Part shown: positions 44,769-52,950 of the stretch, piece by piece | Layout of the letters: each line of letters opens with the position of its first letter | How positions within the stretch are numbered: the first letter of the stretch is position 1 | Assembly (NCBI RefSeq): GCF_018122735.1 | Contig: NZ_JAGRRD010000001.1 | Coordinates: 3,391,190 to 3,455,189, forward strand | Length of the DNA stretch: 64,000 nt | Source of the DNA: Azoarcus sp. L1K30 | Lineage (GTDB): Bacteria > Pseudomonadota > Gammaproteobacteria > Burkholderiales > Rhodocyclaceae | Reading direction: 5' to 3' | Translations under genes and position numbers: made by a program | The notes under the pieces: model-generated | The model's input: only the letters and a program-made list of their open reading frames with translations | What the model was told of the DNA's origin: nothing | The model's database searches: none

Positions 44769-45086
44769 ATGTACACGAACAAGCACCGGATGAATTTCTT
44801 CGAGCAGTTTTCGCGCTCGCCCTCGCAACCCCGGACGTTTCTGCAGAGACTGGTGACCACCGTCGCAGCGGTCGGTGTGTTTGCCGTCGCCCTGATGTTC
44901 TCGGTCTTCCTGTTCGCCGCGGTACTGACCGTCGGACTCGCGGCGTGGGCATACCTGTGGTGGAAATCGCGCGATCTGCGCAAGCAGATGCGCGAGCAGC
45001 AGGCGCGCCGGCAGGCAGAGGAAGGCCTGGTGATAGAGGGTGAGGTGATTCGCGAGGTCGACTCCTCGGCGCGGGATCGTAGCTGA
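44769..45086 (+). CDS. Hypothetical small membrane protein
   Basis: 105 residues with one long hydrophobic region (about 30-63, two short helices possible) followed by a charged, coiled-coil-like tail (RDLRKQMREQQARRQAEEG). I do not recognise a named domain. The first ATG is at 44769; an internal ATG at 44790 (MNFFEQFSRSP) may be the true start because the conserved-looking part begins there. It stands alone between the CmcJ operon and the convergent AraC regulator. The acidic end points to the cytoplasm. Confidence 0.65.
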   Translation: MYTNKHRMNFFEQFSRSPSQPRTFLQRLVTTVAAVGVFAVALMFSVFLFAAVLTVGLAAWAYLWWKSRDLRKQMREQQARRQAEEGLVIEGEVIREVDSSARDRS

Positions 45087-45106
45087 TCGTTACACGCCGT
45101 CGCTGG

Positions 45107-46069
45107 TCAGTTTCCCTGGAAGGTCTGTCGCCACGCTTTTGGAGACACGCCGAAGGCGTGGCCGAAGTGCTGGCGCAAGGAGGCCGCCGAGCCGAAGCCG
45201 GCCAGGGCGGCAATGTGCTCGACCGGGTGGGTCGTGGTTTCGAGCAGGCGCTGGGTCAGGGACAGGCGCTCGGCGAGCAGCCAGTCGCCCACCGTCGAAC
45301 CGGTCAATTGTCGAAAGCGGCGGGTAAAAGTGCGCCGACTCATGAGCGCCCTTTCGGCCAGGTTGTCTAGCGAATGCGGCTGCTGCAGGTTGGCACGCAC
45401 CCAGTCCAGCAGACCGGAAAGTCGGGCGTCGCGGGCGGTGGAGGGCAGCGGCTGATCGATATACTGTGCCTGCCCGCCCTGGCGATGCGGCGGCATGACG
45501 AGGCGCCGTGCCACGGCGTTGGCGATTTCGCTGCCACAGGACTTGCGCAGCAAGTGCAGACAGCAATCAATGCCTGCCGTCGTCCCCGCCGAGGTGAGGA
45601 TGTTGCCGTCCTCGACATAGAGCACATCGGCGTCAAGCCTGACCTTCGGATAGCGTGTTGCGAATGCCTGCGCCCACGCCCAGTGCGTGGTCGCGGTGCG
45701 CCCGTCCAGCAGGCCCGCTTCGGCCAGCGCGAAGGCACCCAGGCACAGGCCCACCAGTTGCGCGCCGCGCGCATGTGCTGATACCAGTGCCTCGAGCAGG
45801 GCAGGAGGTGGCCGTTCTTGCGGATTGCGCCAGCTTGGCACGATGACCGTCTGTGCCTTCTCCAGTGCCTCCAGCCCGAAATCGACCGCGACGCGAAAAC
45901 CGGCGGTGGTGCGTAACGGCCCTTCCTCGACGGCGCACACCATCAGCTCGAACGCTGGCACGCCGGGGTGGCGATCGCCGAACACGACACAGGGAACGGA
46001 CAGATGAAAAGGGCTGATGTGATCGAAGGCGACGACGGCGACAGTGTGCGGTGGCATGTCAGGCTCCAT
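45107..46069 (-). CDS. GlxA-type transcriptional regulator (GATase1-like + AraC domains)
   Basis: Regulator of 320 residues: DJ-1/PfpI (class I glutaminase amidotransferase-like) effector domain at about 8-190 with the nucleophile-elbow motif GLCLGAFALAEAG, and an AraC two-HTH domain at about 215-318 (NLAERALMSRRTFTRRF, then FGSAASLRQHFGHAFGVSP). FtrA and ArgR-type members sense amino acids or related amines. It is divergent from an isochorismatase-fold hydrolase, probably its target. An ATG at 46057 is an alternative start. Confidence 0.88.
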   Translation of the reverse strand: MEPDMPPHTVAVVAFDHISPFHLSVPCVVFGDRHPGVPAFELMVCAVEEGPLRTTAGFRVAVDFGLEALEKAQTVIVPSWRNPQERPPPALLEALVSAHARGAQLVGLCLGAFALAEAGLLDGRTATTHWAWAQAFATRYPKVRLDADVLYVEDGNILTSAGTTAGIDCCLHLLRKSCGSEIANAVARRLVMPPHRQGGQAQYIDQPLPSTARDARLSGLLDWVRANLQQPHSLDNLAERALMSRRTFTRRFRQLTGSTVGDWLLAERLSLTQRLLETTTHPVEHIAALAGFGSAASLRQHFGHAFGVSPKAWRQTFQGN

Positions 46070-46184
46070 TCGAATGTGGCACGACTGATGGCCCGATCTT
46101 AGCGGAGTGTGTCATTCAGGTCACTTATCGCGGCGGGTGAGCAGATGAATAATCGCTCCACCACCCACCCCGAGGAGTATGCAA

Positions 46185-46811
46185 ATGTCCGGACAGCCCA
46201 GGCGAGCCCTGATCGTGATCGACGTCCAGAACGAATACGTCAGCGGCAATCTGTTGATCGAATACCCCGATGTGAATTCGTCGCTGGCGAACATTGCGCG
46301 GGCCATGGACGCGGCGCACGCCGCTGGCATACCCGTGGTCGTGGTACGTCACCTCGCGCCCGAGTCCTCCCCCCTGTTCGCCCGTGGCAGCGAGGGTGCG
46401 GAGTTGCATCCGCTCGTGGCCGCCCGCCATTGCGATCACAGGGTGGAAAAGAGCATGGCAAGCGCGCTTGCCGGCACCGGACTGGGCGACTGGTTGCGCG
46501 AGCGTGGGGTCGACACCCTGACCGTGGTCGGCTACATGACGCACAACTGTGACGACGCCACCGTCCGTCAGGCCAGGCATGAGGGCTGGACCGTCGAGTT
46601 GCTGTACGACGCGGCAGGCTCCGTGCCCTATGCCAATGCCCGTGGCTCGGCCACCGCGGAAGAGATCCACCGCGTGTTTACCGTGGTGATGCATACCGGT
46701 TTTGCCGCCGTCGTCAGCACGGACGACTGGCTGGCCGCGGTGGCCCGCGGCGAACCCCTGTTGCCGGACAACATCCATCTGTCCAACCAGCGCGTTGTGA
46801 ACGGGCGTTGA
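46185..46811 (+). CDS. Cysteine hydrolase, isochorismatase family
   Basis: Hydrolase of 208 residues in the isochorismatase/nicotinamidase fold. The catalytic triad is visible: Asp13 (VIDVQNEY), Lys89 (VEKSMAS) and Cys122 (GYMTHNCDDAT), so it should be an amidase-type cysteine hydrolase and not a true isochorismatase. GAGGAG seven bases upstream selects the ATG at 46185 over 46179. Divergent from the GlxA-type regulator, with a 115-bp shared promoter region. Substrate unknown; amides of small acids are typical. Confidence 0.88.
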   Translation: MSGQPRRALIVIDVQNEYVSGNLLIEYPDVNSSLANIARAMDAAHAAGIPVVVVRHLAPESSPLFARGSEGAELHPLVAARHCDHRVEKSMASALAGTGLGDWLRERGVDTLTVVGYMTHNCDDATVRQARHEGWTVELLYDAAGSVPYANARGSATAEEIHRVFTVVMHTGFAAVVSTDDWLAAVARGEPLLPDNIHLSNQRVVNGR

Positions 46812-46922
46812 GCATGGGGTGGCGCCATCGGCGCGCGTGCTGCCGGGTCCAACTTGCGCGGCCTGCTGTTCGCCACTTCGGGACGGGCAACGCCGTGCGC
46901 AGCGTGGCAGTGTCGCAGTGGG

Positions 46923-47966
46923 TCAGCCCGGCGCGAGACCGGCCAGTGCCCGGGTGATGGCAGCGGCGTCGAGGCCGGGCATCAGGGGCGGATGCTGACC
47001 GCACCACAGCGGCGAGAAGTCGCCGCTGCCGCGTGCTTCCGCAGCCGCGCGCAGCGGCGCCACGGCCGAGGTGGCGAGCGGAAAGTCGGGCGCTGCGGGA
47101 CTGAACGGCCCCTGTTCGGCGATGAGCCGGTTGACGATGCCGCGCGCCGGGCGACCGGTAAACAGGTTGGTGAGTGCAGTGTGGCTGGCGGCAGCACTCC
47201 CGAGCGAGGCCCGATGTACGGCGCTGGTCGTGGCTTCCGGGCACAGCAGGTAGGCCGTGCCAACCTGTACGCCGGCCGCGCCGAGCGTCATGGCGGCGGT
47301 GACGCCGGCCGCATCGGCAATGCCGCCGGCGGCGATGACCGGCACATCGACCGCACGCACGATGCGCCGCAGCAAGGCGAAAAGGCCGCACTGGGTGCTC
47401 ATGTCCATATTCAGGAACATGCCGCGATGGCCACCGGCTTCCAGGCCTTGAGCGATGACCGCATCGACGCCGGCGTTGGCGAGCCAGACGGCCTCTTCGA
47501 CCGTGGTGGCCGACGACAGCACCTTTGTTCCCCAGGACTTGATACGTGCGAGCAGTTGTGGGGAGGGCAGCCCGAAATGGAAGCTCACGACCGGCGGTCT
47601 GAAGGCTTCGATCAGGTCGGCGATGTCGGCGGTGAACGGTGCTCGACCTGGTCCGGCGGAGATCGTGTCCGGATCGATGCCGAATTCGGCATGGTAGGGC
47701 CTGAGGCACGCACGCCACGCCGTCTCCCGCGCGGCGTCGGGCTGCGGCGGGGTATGGCAGAAGAAGTTCAGGTTGAATGGCCTGTCAGTCGCGCCTCGAA
47801 TGGCGTGCAATTCACTGCGCAGCGCATCGGCCGAGAGCATGGCGCAGGGCAGTGAGCCCAGCCCGCCGGCATTGGATACGGCGATGGCCAGGGCGCTGCC
47901 CTGTACGCCCGCCATGGGGGCCTGGATGATTGGCAGGGCAGTGCCCAGAAGTGTGATGATTTCCAT
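46923..47966 (-). CDS. Nitronate monooxygenase (2-nitropropane dioxygenase family)
   Basis: FMN enzyme of 347 residues with a TIM barrel that oxidises alkyl nitronates such as propionate 3-nitronate. Visible landmarks: PIIQAPMAGVQG at the start, the QGLEAGGHRG motif with the active His near 180, and VIAAGGIADAAGVTAAMTLGAAGVQVGTAYL as phosphate-binding end (shortened family pattern). It is the third gene of a minus-strand series after an EEP-family gene and a cupin. The nitronate is often a toxic by-product; context gives no substrate. Confidence 0.87.
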   Translation of the reverse strand: MEIITLLGTALPIIQAPMAGVQGSALAIAVSNAGGLGSLPCAMLSADALRSELHAIRGATDRPFNLNFFCHTPPQPDAARETAWRACLRPYHAEFGIDPDTISAGPGRAPFTADIADLIEAFRPPVVSFHFGLPSPQLLARIKSWGTKVLSSATTVEEAVWLANAGVDAVIAQGLEAGGHRGMFLNMDMSTQCGLFALLRRIVRAVDVPVIAAGGIADAAGVTAAMTLGAAGVQVGTAYLLCPEATTSAVHRASLGSAAASHTALTNLFTGRPARGIVNRLIAEQGPFSPAAPDFPLATSAVAPLRAAAEARGSGDFSPLWCGQHPPLMPGLDAAAITRALAGLAPG

Positions 47967-48025
47967 CTTGCGCGCTGTTCAGGTTCTTGGTTGTCCGCCG
48001 AATGCGATCGGTCGGCAGACTGCGT

Positions 48026-48337
48026 TCAGATCGATCCCGCGTGTTCGATGACAAGGATGCGGGCTTCGCCGCGCGGGCGGGCGACGTGCTCGCAGCCCGC
48101 TCCGGCATGGAAGATGTCGCCCGCGCCGAGGGTGACGACATGTTCGATCGCGTTGTCGCGATAATGCATGTCGACCACGCCGTCGACAACCGCGAATACC
48201 TCCTCTCCGTCGTTGATGTGCCAGCGATAGGGTGCATTGGTCCAGTGCAGGCGCACGCTGATGCCATTCATGCTGGCAATGTCGACTGCGTCCCACGCAC
48301 GGCTGGCGGTAAATGACTTGCTGCACACGACTTTCAT
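48026..48337 (-). CDS. Cupin-domain protein
   Basis: Single-domain cupin of 103 residues. The beta-barrel motifs are partly present: RWHINDGEEVFAVVDG (HxnxxEE-like with one replaced ligand) and GDIFHAGAGCEHVARP. The usual metal ligands are His40, Glu45 or Glu46 and His83 by position. Role not identified; small cupins often bind sugars or act as isomerases. The gap to the nitronate monooxygenase is 59 bases and to the next upstream gene 24 bases, so the three may be one unit. Confidence 0.82.
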   Translation of the reverse strand: MKVVCSKSFTASRAWDAVDIASMNGISVRLHWTNAPYRWHINDGEEVFAVVDGVVDMHYRDNAIEHVVTLGAGDIFHAGAGCEHVARPRGEARILVIEHAGSI

Positions 48338-48361
48338 CGGTGTCCCTCTGATATGAGCGCT

Positions 48362-49336
48362 TCACAGGCCGAATTCGGCCCACAGAGGATAATGGTCCGA
48401 CACGCGATAGGAAATGGCACTTCTGCTCAGGTCGAGATCGCGATACACATAGGGCAGGAAGTCGACATGGCCGGCCCGGCGATAGGTCAGGCTGAGCGAT
48501 GGCTTGCCATCGTCGGCTTCGAACCAGGCGATCTGATCGTAGTGTTTCGCGGTCGACGCTTCGCCCGCGCGGGTGAAGATCGATCGCGGCACCGCATCGA
48601 GATCGGCGGGCGCCTTGAGCCCGGTGGCGGTGAATGCCTGCCATAGCGGATCGCCGCGGCGATCGATGTTGAAGTCGCCGAGCGCGATCAGGTTTTGCGA
48701 CCAGGCGTTGACGTTGTCGGCCCAGTTTCGCATCCAGCGCGCGATGGCGCGCAGTTCGGGGATGCGATCGGACGCGCTCGCGCCGTAGGTGACATGAAGC
48801 GTCACGAGGATGAAGGTCGCTCGGCCGGAACGGAAGCTGACCGCATAAGGCGTGCGTGCGAACTGGCGGCGCAGGGCGCCGGCATCGATCTCGTCGAGCC
48901 ACTGCTGCGGCACGACCAGCTCGCAGGCAAGACCGGAGAGCTCCAGCCGGCGGCGGTCGAACAGGAAGGCCATGCGCTCGCCGTTGCCCGGCGCGCCCGC
49001 GGTGACGTCGGTCATCAGGAAGGCCCAGTCGGGGCCCAGCCATTTCAACAGATCGCGCAGGGCGCGAAGGTCGCCCTTGACCTCCTGCACCGCGACGACG
49101 TCGAAGCGGCGAATGATCTCGCCGATGGCGAGCAAGCCTCGGAGGTCGCGCTTTGGCGAATGATGCTCGGTGGCGGTCCACTCGCGCGTCAGCGAACCGA
49201 AACCGCGGATGTTCCAGGTCGCGATCAGCAGGTTCTCGTCGAGGCGCTTGGACGGAACCGTCTCGCCAAGATAGGTGCGCAGTGCGTCCATGTCCGACTG
49301 GACCGCGGGCGGCGGCAGATCGTCTATCAGCGGCAT
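48362..49336 (-). CDS. Endonuclease/exonuclease/phosphatase (EEP) family protein
   Basis: Cytoplasmic EEP-fold protein of 324 residues. The order of family motifs is intact: LLIATWNIRGFG (37-48), VVAVQEVKGDLR with the metal Glu near 83, LGDFNIDRRGDP near 210 and the terminal SDHYPLWAEF with the catalytic Asp-His pair. Such proteins cut DNA, RNA or phosphoesters; the specific substrate is not clear, and no DNA-repair partner is next to it. The ATG at 49336 has CAGGAG ten bases upstream; 30 extra residues in the longer frame lack a ribosome site. Confidence 0.85.
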   Translation of the reverse strand: MPLIDDLPPPAVQSDMDALRTYLGETVPSKRLDENLLIATWNIRGFGSLTREWTATEHHSPKRDLRGLLAIGEIIRRFDVVAVQEVKGDLRALRDLLKWLGPDWAFLMTDVTAGAPGNGERMAFLFDRRRLELSGLACELVVPQQWLDEIDAGALRRQFARTPYAVSFRSGRATFILVTLHVTYGASASDRIPELRAIARWMRNWADNVNAWSQNLIALGDFNIDRRGDPLWQAFTATGLKAPADLDAVPRSIFTRAGEASTAKHYDQIAWFEADDGKPSLSLTYRRAGHVDFLPYVYRDLDLSRSAISYRVSDHYPLWAEFGL

Positions 49337-49510
49337 GGGCGACTCTCCTGACGGACCGAATGGGCAGCGTGCTGGTCCGGCGCGCGGCAAACGGAGCCGG
49401 GTCCCGCCGTCTGCCGATAGATTCAAGCTAGTCGATGGGGTGCGGGATGCAAGCGTGCCGACGGTCGGTCCGGTGCAGCATGACCTTGAATATTGTTCGT
49501 CCGCGCATAA

Positions 49511-49524
49511 ACTGTATAAACAGT
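49511..49524. promoter_or_regulatory. Palindrome overlapping a promoter upstream of the small DNA-binding-like protein
   Basis: ACTGT-ATAA-ACAGT, perfect 5-bp arms. A possible promoter with TTGAAT (49486-49491), 16-base spacer and TAAACT (49508-49513) overlaps it. It lies 95 bases before the next ATG and may be an autoregulatory site. Confidence 0.35.
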
Positions 49525-49618
49525 ATGTTCATATTGGCCAGGGTGCATATGGCATGGCGTTGGCGTGCACGGATGGGGTCGATCACGGCGGCCGGCCACG
49601 CTGCGGGATGAGGTGTGC

Positions 49619-49879
49619 ATGAGCGATTCTGCGGCATCGACGGAAAAGTTGAAGAAGCGCAAGCTGGTACGTGACAGTTTCACGATGCCGGAGGCCGAGT
49701 ACGCGGCCATTGCCGCGATCAAGAAACGCTGTCTGAAATCCGGCGCAGCGGTGAAGAAAAGCGAGATCCTGCGCGCGGCGATTGCGATGCTCGCGGCAAC
49801 GAGCGATGCCGAACTGGTCGCCGCGATCAGGGCGGTCGAGGTGATCAAGACCGGACGCCCGCCCAAGACCGGCAGCTAG
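49619..49879 (+). CDS. Hypothetical small basic protein, ribbon-helix-helix-like
   Basis: 86 residues, lysine-rich start (STEKLKKRKLVRDSFTMP), then helical stretches EYAAIAAIKKRCLKSG and VKKSEILRAAIAMLAA, which resemble a ribbon-helix-helix DNA-binding unit; I give this as resemblance only. The ATG at 49619 is preceded by GAGGTGTGC. An ACTGT/ACAGT palindrome lies upstream. Followed after 59 bases by the HExxH protein on the same strand. Confidence 0.6.
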   Translation: MSDSAASTEKLKKRKLVRDSFTMPEAEYAAIAAIKKRCLKSGAAVKKSEILRAAIAMLAATSDAELVAAIRAVEVIKTGRPPKTGS

Positions 49880-49938
49880 ACCGTCGGCGCGCGCGGTTCC
49901 GATCGCGCATCGACGGACATTGTGCAAAGGGGGACGAC

Positions 49939-50670
49939 ATGTTTGCCCTGAAGAAAGGTCGGCTGCGCGTGGTGACGCGACGCTGTTTCCTGGTGCCGAT
50001 GGTGATGTGGGGCGGCGCGTTCAGCCCCTCGGCACAGTCGGAGCGGGCGGCGTGGTTTCCGGATGCGCCGACGACTCATCGCTATGTCTGGGACGATGCT
50101 GCGTGTGCGACATGCGAAGCGACGACGCCCGAGCCCGAATGGCGGCACATGGCGGCGCTGGCCGGGGTGCCCGAGGTGCGCTTCATGACTGCGCCCGATG
50201 AACGCCGCGGACCGGCTTACGCCATCGCGCCCGACGTCGTGGTCCTGAGTCCGTCCGCGCGCACGCTGCCTGTCTGCCAGTTGGCCTTTGTCGTCGGCCA
50301 TGAGCTGGTGCATGTCGCCCGCCGCCACTTCGACGAGGATGTCGTCGCGTTGCTGGCGTTTTCGCGTTTGCCAGACCACTGGAGCGAGCGCGGAGAGGAC
50401 GCCATGCAGCTGCTGGAACATGATTACGGTCTGGCGTTGCGCCTGTCGGAGATGTGGCAGCGTCAGGAGCAGGAAGCGGACTGGCTGGGGGCGCTGCTGT
50501 CGGCAGAGGCCAGGGGCTGCACGGTCGAGTCCGGTGCGCTGGCCTATCTGCGTGGCAGTCGCGCAGGCGGCGGCATCGGCGCAGCGCATGCGCCAAGTGC
50601 GGTGCGCATGCGCAAACTGCAGCCATTTGCAGAGTCGGCCCGGCGGCTGGCCGATCTGGCACCGCGCTGA
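49939..50670 (+). CDS. Putative HExxH metallopeptidase (M48-like)
   Basis: 243 residues. The zinc motif is His121-Glu122-Leu-Val-His125 (VVGHELVHVARRHFDED), with a likely third ligand in QEQEADWLGALL near 178, the EADxxG pattern of M48 and related families. A hydrophobic stretch (about 13-32) may be a signal anchor. No clear ABC between them and no M48 transmembrane helices, so the exact family is open. Preceded by the small RHH-like protein. Cys113 and CATC near 56-59 are additional cysteines of unknown role. Confidence 0.7.
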   Translation: MFALKKGRLRVVTRRCFLVPMVMWGGAFSPSAQSERAAWFPDAPTTHRYVWDDAACATCEATTPEPEWRHMAALAGVPEVRFMTAPDERRGPAYAIAPDVVVLSPSARTLPVCQLAFVVGHELVHVARRHFDEDVVALLAFSRLPDHWSERGEDAMQLLEHDYGLALRLSEMWQRQEQEADWLGALLSAEARGCTVESGALAYLRGSRAGGGIGAAHAPSAVRMRKLQPFAESARRLADLAPR

Positions 50671-50672
50671 GT

Positions 50673-50975
50673 CTATTCCAGGGATGCGAGAAAGCGAGCC
50701 CGCGCACTGGACAGCGCCATCCGTGCGGACTCGTCCGACAGTCGCAGCGCGGTGGCGTGATACGCCTCGAACGCGGCCAGCACCTTTTCCGAGTCCAGCT
50801 TGCGCGATTCGGCGCGCGGCGGGGGCGTTTCACCGGCCACCGGCTTGAGCACCGCGAACTTGGGAATGAAGTGCTGACCGCCCTGTTCGGTTGCGGCCGT
50901 CATCGGCCCGGTCTTGGTGAGGACCATGCCCTTGTATTCGAAGCGGGCGCCCATCGCCAGCTGGTTGAGTTTCAT
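50673..50975 (-). CDS. Hypothetical conserved small protein
   Basis: About 100 residues. The N-terminal part has the pattern AMGARFEYKGMVLTKTGPM, then GQHFIPKFAVLKP, a small beta-rich unit seen in other betaproteobacterial proteins of unknown function; the C-terminal half is a predicted helix (KVLAAFEAYHATALRLSDES). The start is uncertain: ATG at 50975 (MKLNQLAMG) or at 51002 (109 residues), neither with a strong ribosome site. The stop lies two bases from that of the convergent metallopeptidase gene. Confidence 0.6.
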   Translation of the reverse strand: MKLNQLAMGARFEYKGMVLTKTGPMTAATEQGGQHFIPKFAVLKPVAGETPPPRAESRKLDSEKVLAAFEAYHATALRLSDESARMALSSARARFLASLE

Positions 50976-51065
50976 CGCCTGCGCTCGGGACAAAGCTGTC
51001 ATTCTAGAGCAGGCCGCGGCTGTTAATATTGGCCGCGTTCATCGCCATTCCAAGGGCCTTACCTC

Positions 51066-51641
51066 ATGACCGCATTGATCATCGGGCTGCTGCTGTTTTT
51101 CTCGACCCATTCGAGCCGCATCTTCGCCGAAGACAACCGTAGCCGCTACATCGAGCACTACGGCATGAAGAAGTGGAAGCTGGCGTATTCGATGGTTTCC
51201 ATCGTCGGCCTGTCACTGATGATCTGGGGCTACGGTCAGGCGCGCATGGATCCGGTGGTGCTGTGGATGCCGCCGATTTGGACGCGGCATCTGGCGGCAC
51301 TGCTGACCCTGCCCGCCTTCGTGCTGCTGGTTGCGGCCTATGTGCCGGGGACCCTCATCAAGGCCAGGCTGGGTCACCCGATGGTGGCCGGGGTCAAGCT
51401 GTGGGCGCTTGCGCACCTGCTCGCCAATGGCAAGCTGGCCGATGTCCTGCTGTTCGGCAGCTTCCTGGTGTGGGCCATCATGAGCTTCACCCACGCGCGT
51501 CGCCGCGACCGTGCCCAAGGGGTGGTCCGCGAAGGCCGTCTGGCGCGCGATGGGGTGGCCTTGATCGTGGGGCTGGTGGCCTGGTTCGTGTTCGTGCGCT
51601 ACCTGCACTTCCCGCTGATCGGTGTGGCGCCGTTTGCGTAA
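51066..51641 (+). CDS. NnrU family membrane protein
   Basis: Membrane protein of 191 residues with five to six helices. NnrU landmarks are STHSSRIFAEDNRSRYIEHYGMKKWKLAYSMVS at the beginning (shown as family pattern) and the LWALAHLLANGKLADVLLFG helix near 115. The first-described NnrU was linked to nitrite and nitric-oxide reductase activity in denitrifiers; many homologues lie outside such clusters, as here. Start at 51066, divergent from the hypothetical gene at 50.7 kb by about 90 bases. Its denitrification role is only a family hint. Confidence 0.85.
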   Translation: MTALIIGLLLFFSTHSSRIFAEDNRSRYIEHYGMKKWKLAYSMVSIVGLSLMIWGYGQARMDPVVLWMPPIWTRHLAALLTLPAFVLLVAAYVPGTLIKARLGHPMVAGVKLWALAHLLANGKLADVLLFGSFLVWAIMSFTHARRRDRAQGVVREGRLARDGVALIVGLVAWFVFVRYLHFPLIGVAPFA

Positions 51642-51663
51642 CCTGGATATTGCCTTCGTGGCG

Positions 51664-52581
51664 CTACAGGGGCGCCGTCTGATGGGCCGCCCGGTACGCT
51701 TCCGCCTGCGTCAGCAGCCAGCCTGAAAAGCGTTGCACGGCAGCGCGGTCCTGGCGATTTTCCGGACAGGCGAGGTAATAGGCGAGATCGCCGGTCAGGG
51801 TGATGTCGAACGGTGCGACCAGATCGCCGGCTGCCAGTTCGCCGAGCACCAGGAAGCGTGGTACCAGCGCAACACCGAGGCCCGCCCGGGCCGCTTCGAC
51901 GAGCATCGAGAACAGCTCGAAGCGGGGCCCGCCAATCGCTTCGACCGCCGGGACCCCTGCGGCTTCGAACCAGCGCCGCCAGGCGTCGTGGCGCGCCGAC
52001 TGGTGCAGCAGCGGAAAGCGCGCCAGCGCGGCCGGTTCGCGGCAATCCTGCTGTTGCAGCATGGCCGGTGCCATCACCGGGATCATCTCTTCACCGAACA
52101 GGTAGGCACTTGTCGCCCCCGGCCACACCGCGGTGCCGAAGTGAATCGCCGCGTCGAAAACCGTGTCATTGAACAGGAACGGGTCGGCGCGCGTGGTGAG
52201 ATTGAGGGTGATGCCCGGGTGCGCGCGCTGGAAGTCCGGCAGGCGCGGTATCAGCCAGCGGTTCGCGAAGGTCGGAATGACGGCGACCTCGAGCACGTCG
52301 CCGCTGCCGCGGTGGGTCATGATGGATACCGTATCACGTTCGAGCCGGTCGAGTCCGTCGACCACCTGCCTGAAGTAGAGCTGACCCGCTTCGGTCAGTG
52401 AAATGCGCTTCTTGATGCGATTGAACAGGCGCACCCCGAGATAGTCCTCGAGCACCGCCACCTGCTTGCATACCGCACTCTGGGTCAGCGACAGCGCAGC
52501 GGCAGCGCGGGTGAAACTGAGGTGTCGCGCCGAGGCTTCGAAAGCGGTCAACGACTCGACACTCGGAATCCGTCTGCGCAT
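51664..52581 (-). CDS. LysR-family transcriptional regulator (GcvA-like), divergent from the 53-aa peptide gene
   Basis: Regulator of 305 residues. The winged helix at about 8-65 contains RHLSFTRAAAALSLTQSAVCKQVA, typical for the GcvA/AmpR group; the effector domain follows from about 93 (VIPTFANRWLIPRLPDFQ). Start at 52581. It faces the NnrU gene at its 3' end (22-bp gap). Its 5' side shares a 193-bp spacer with the small-peptide gene and DUF3422; this spacer holds a 30-bp dyad with the look of a regulator site. Target and inducer are unknown. Confidence 0.87.
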   Translation of the reverse strand: MRRRIPSVESLTAFEASARHLSFTRAAAALSLTQSAVCKQVAVLEDYLGVRLFNRIKKRISLTEAGQLYFRQVVDGLDRLERDTVSIMTHRGSGDVLEVAVIPTFANRWLIPRLPDFQRAHPGITLNLTTRADPFLFNDTVFDAAIHFGTAVWPGATSAYLFGEEMIPVMAPAMLQQQDCREPAALARFPLLHQSARHDAWRRWFEAAGVPAVEAIGGPRFELFSMLVEAARAGLGVALVPRFLVLGELAAGDLVAPFDITLTGDLAYYLACPENRQDRAAVQRFSGWLLTQAEAYRAAHQTAPL

Positions 52582-52682
52582 CGATCATTCCTGAAACTCA
52601 TGATCTTCGTATTCTATTTCGTTTGAAAAGGGTTTGCACAGGGACAAGAATGGCGACCCTCGAATGCGACAAGTTGTTGTTT

Positions 52683-52712
52683 AAGAAAAACATTTGTGTA
52701 AATGTTTTTCTT
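52683..52712. promoter_or_regulatory. Perfect 30-bp dyad between LysR and 53-aa peptide genes
   Basis: Two 13-bp arms, AAGAAAAACATTT (52683-52695) and AAATGTTTTTCTT (52700-52712), around GTGT. It is 102 bases upstream of the LysR start and 63 bases upstream of the peptide start. The AT-rich stem without GC makes a terminator unlikely; a LysR operator (the T-N11-A pattern is present) is the better reading. Confidence 0.55.
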
Positions 52713-52774
52713 TGCAGGGTGTGCCTGCCGGTTGTGATCGAGATACATTTTTTTGCACATTCAGGAGTAAAACT

Positions 52775-52936
52775 ATGCAAGTCGTCGCCAATGCCCTCAA
52801 TAACAGTGCTCCCCAGATCAATGCCATGCGCACCTTCGCACGCGATGCGGCGGTGCTGGAGCAAACGTCTGCCGTGGCGCCCGACGGTAGCGAGCGGGTG
52901 GAGCTGAATCACGTGGTGGAACTGGGTTACAACTGA
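52775..52936 (+). CDS. Unrecognised 53-residue peptide
   Basis: Short gene starting at ATG 52775 with an AGGAG site eight bases upstream (52763-52767). The peptide MQVVANALNNSAPQIN... has no signal peptide, no helix of membrane length, and contains no cysteine; its end is acidic-aromatic (ELNHVVELGYN). DUF3422 begins 14 bases after the stop, so cotranscription is likely. I recognise no family. Good ribosome site, tight spacing and the dyad upstream are the reasons to call it real; codon use alone cannot decide at this length. Confidence 0.5.
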   Translation: MQVVANALNNSAPQINAMRTFARDAAVLEQTSAVAPDGSERVELNHVVELGYN

Positions 52937-52950
52937 GCGGTCTCGAGCAC

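Noticed and set aside
49511-49524. ACTGT/ACAGT palindrome as a LexA (SOS) box
   Set aside because: A LexA box needs CTGT-N8-ACAG; here the spacer is four bases, so it is not an SOS site.
51066-51641. NnrU as part of a denitrification cluster
   Set aside because: No nir, nor or nos genes are in the window; the family name alone does not show it.
52775-52936. The 53-aa peptide as a classic RiPP precursor
   Set aside because: No radical SAM, YcaO, lanthionine or protease/transporter genes lie nearby, and the peptide has no Cys or leader/core pattern; it is kept as an unknown peptide only.
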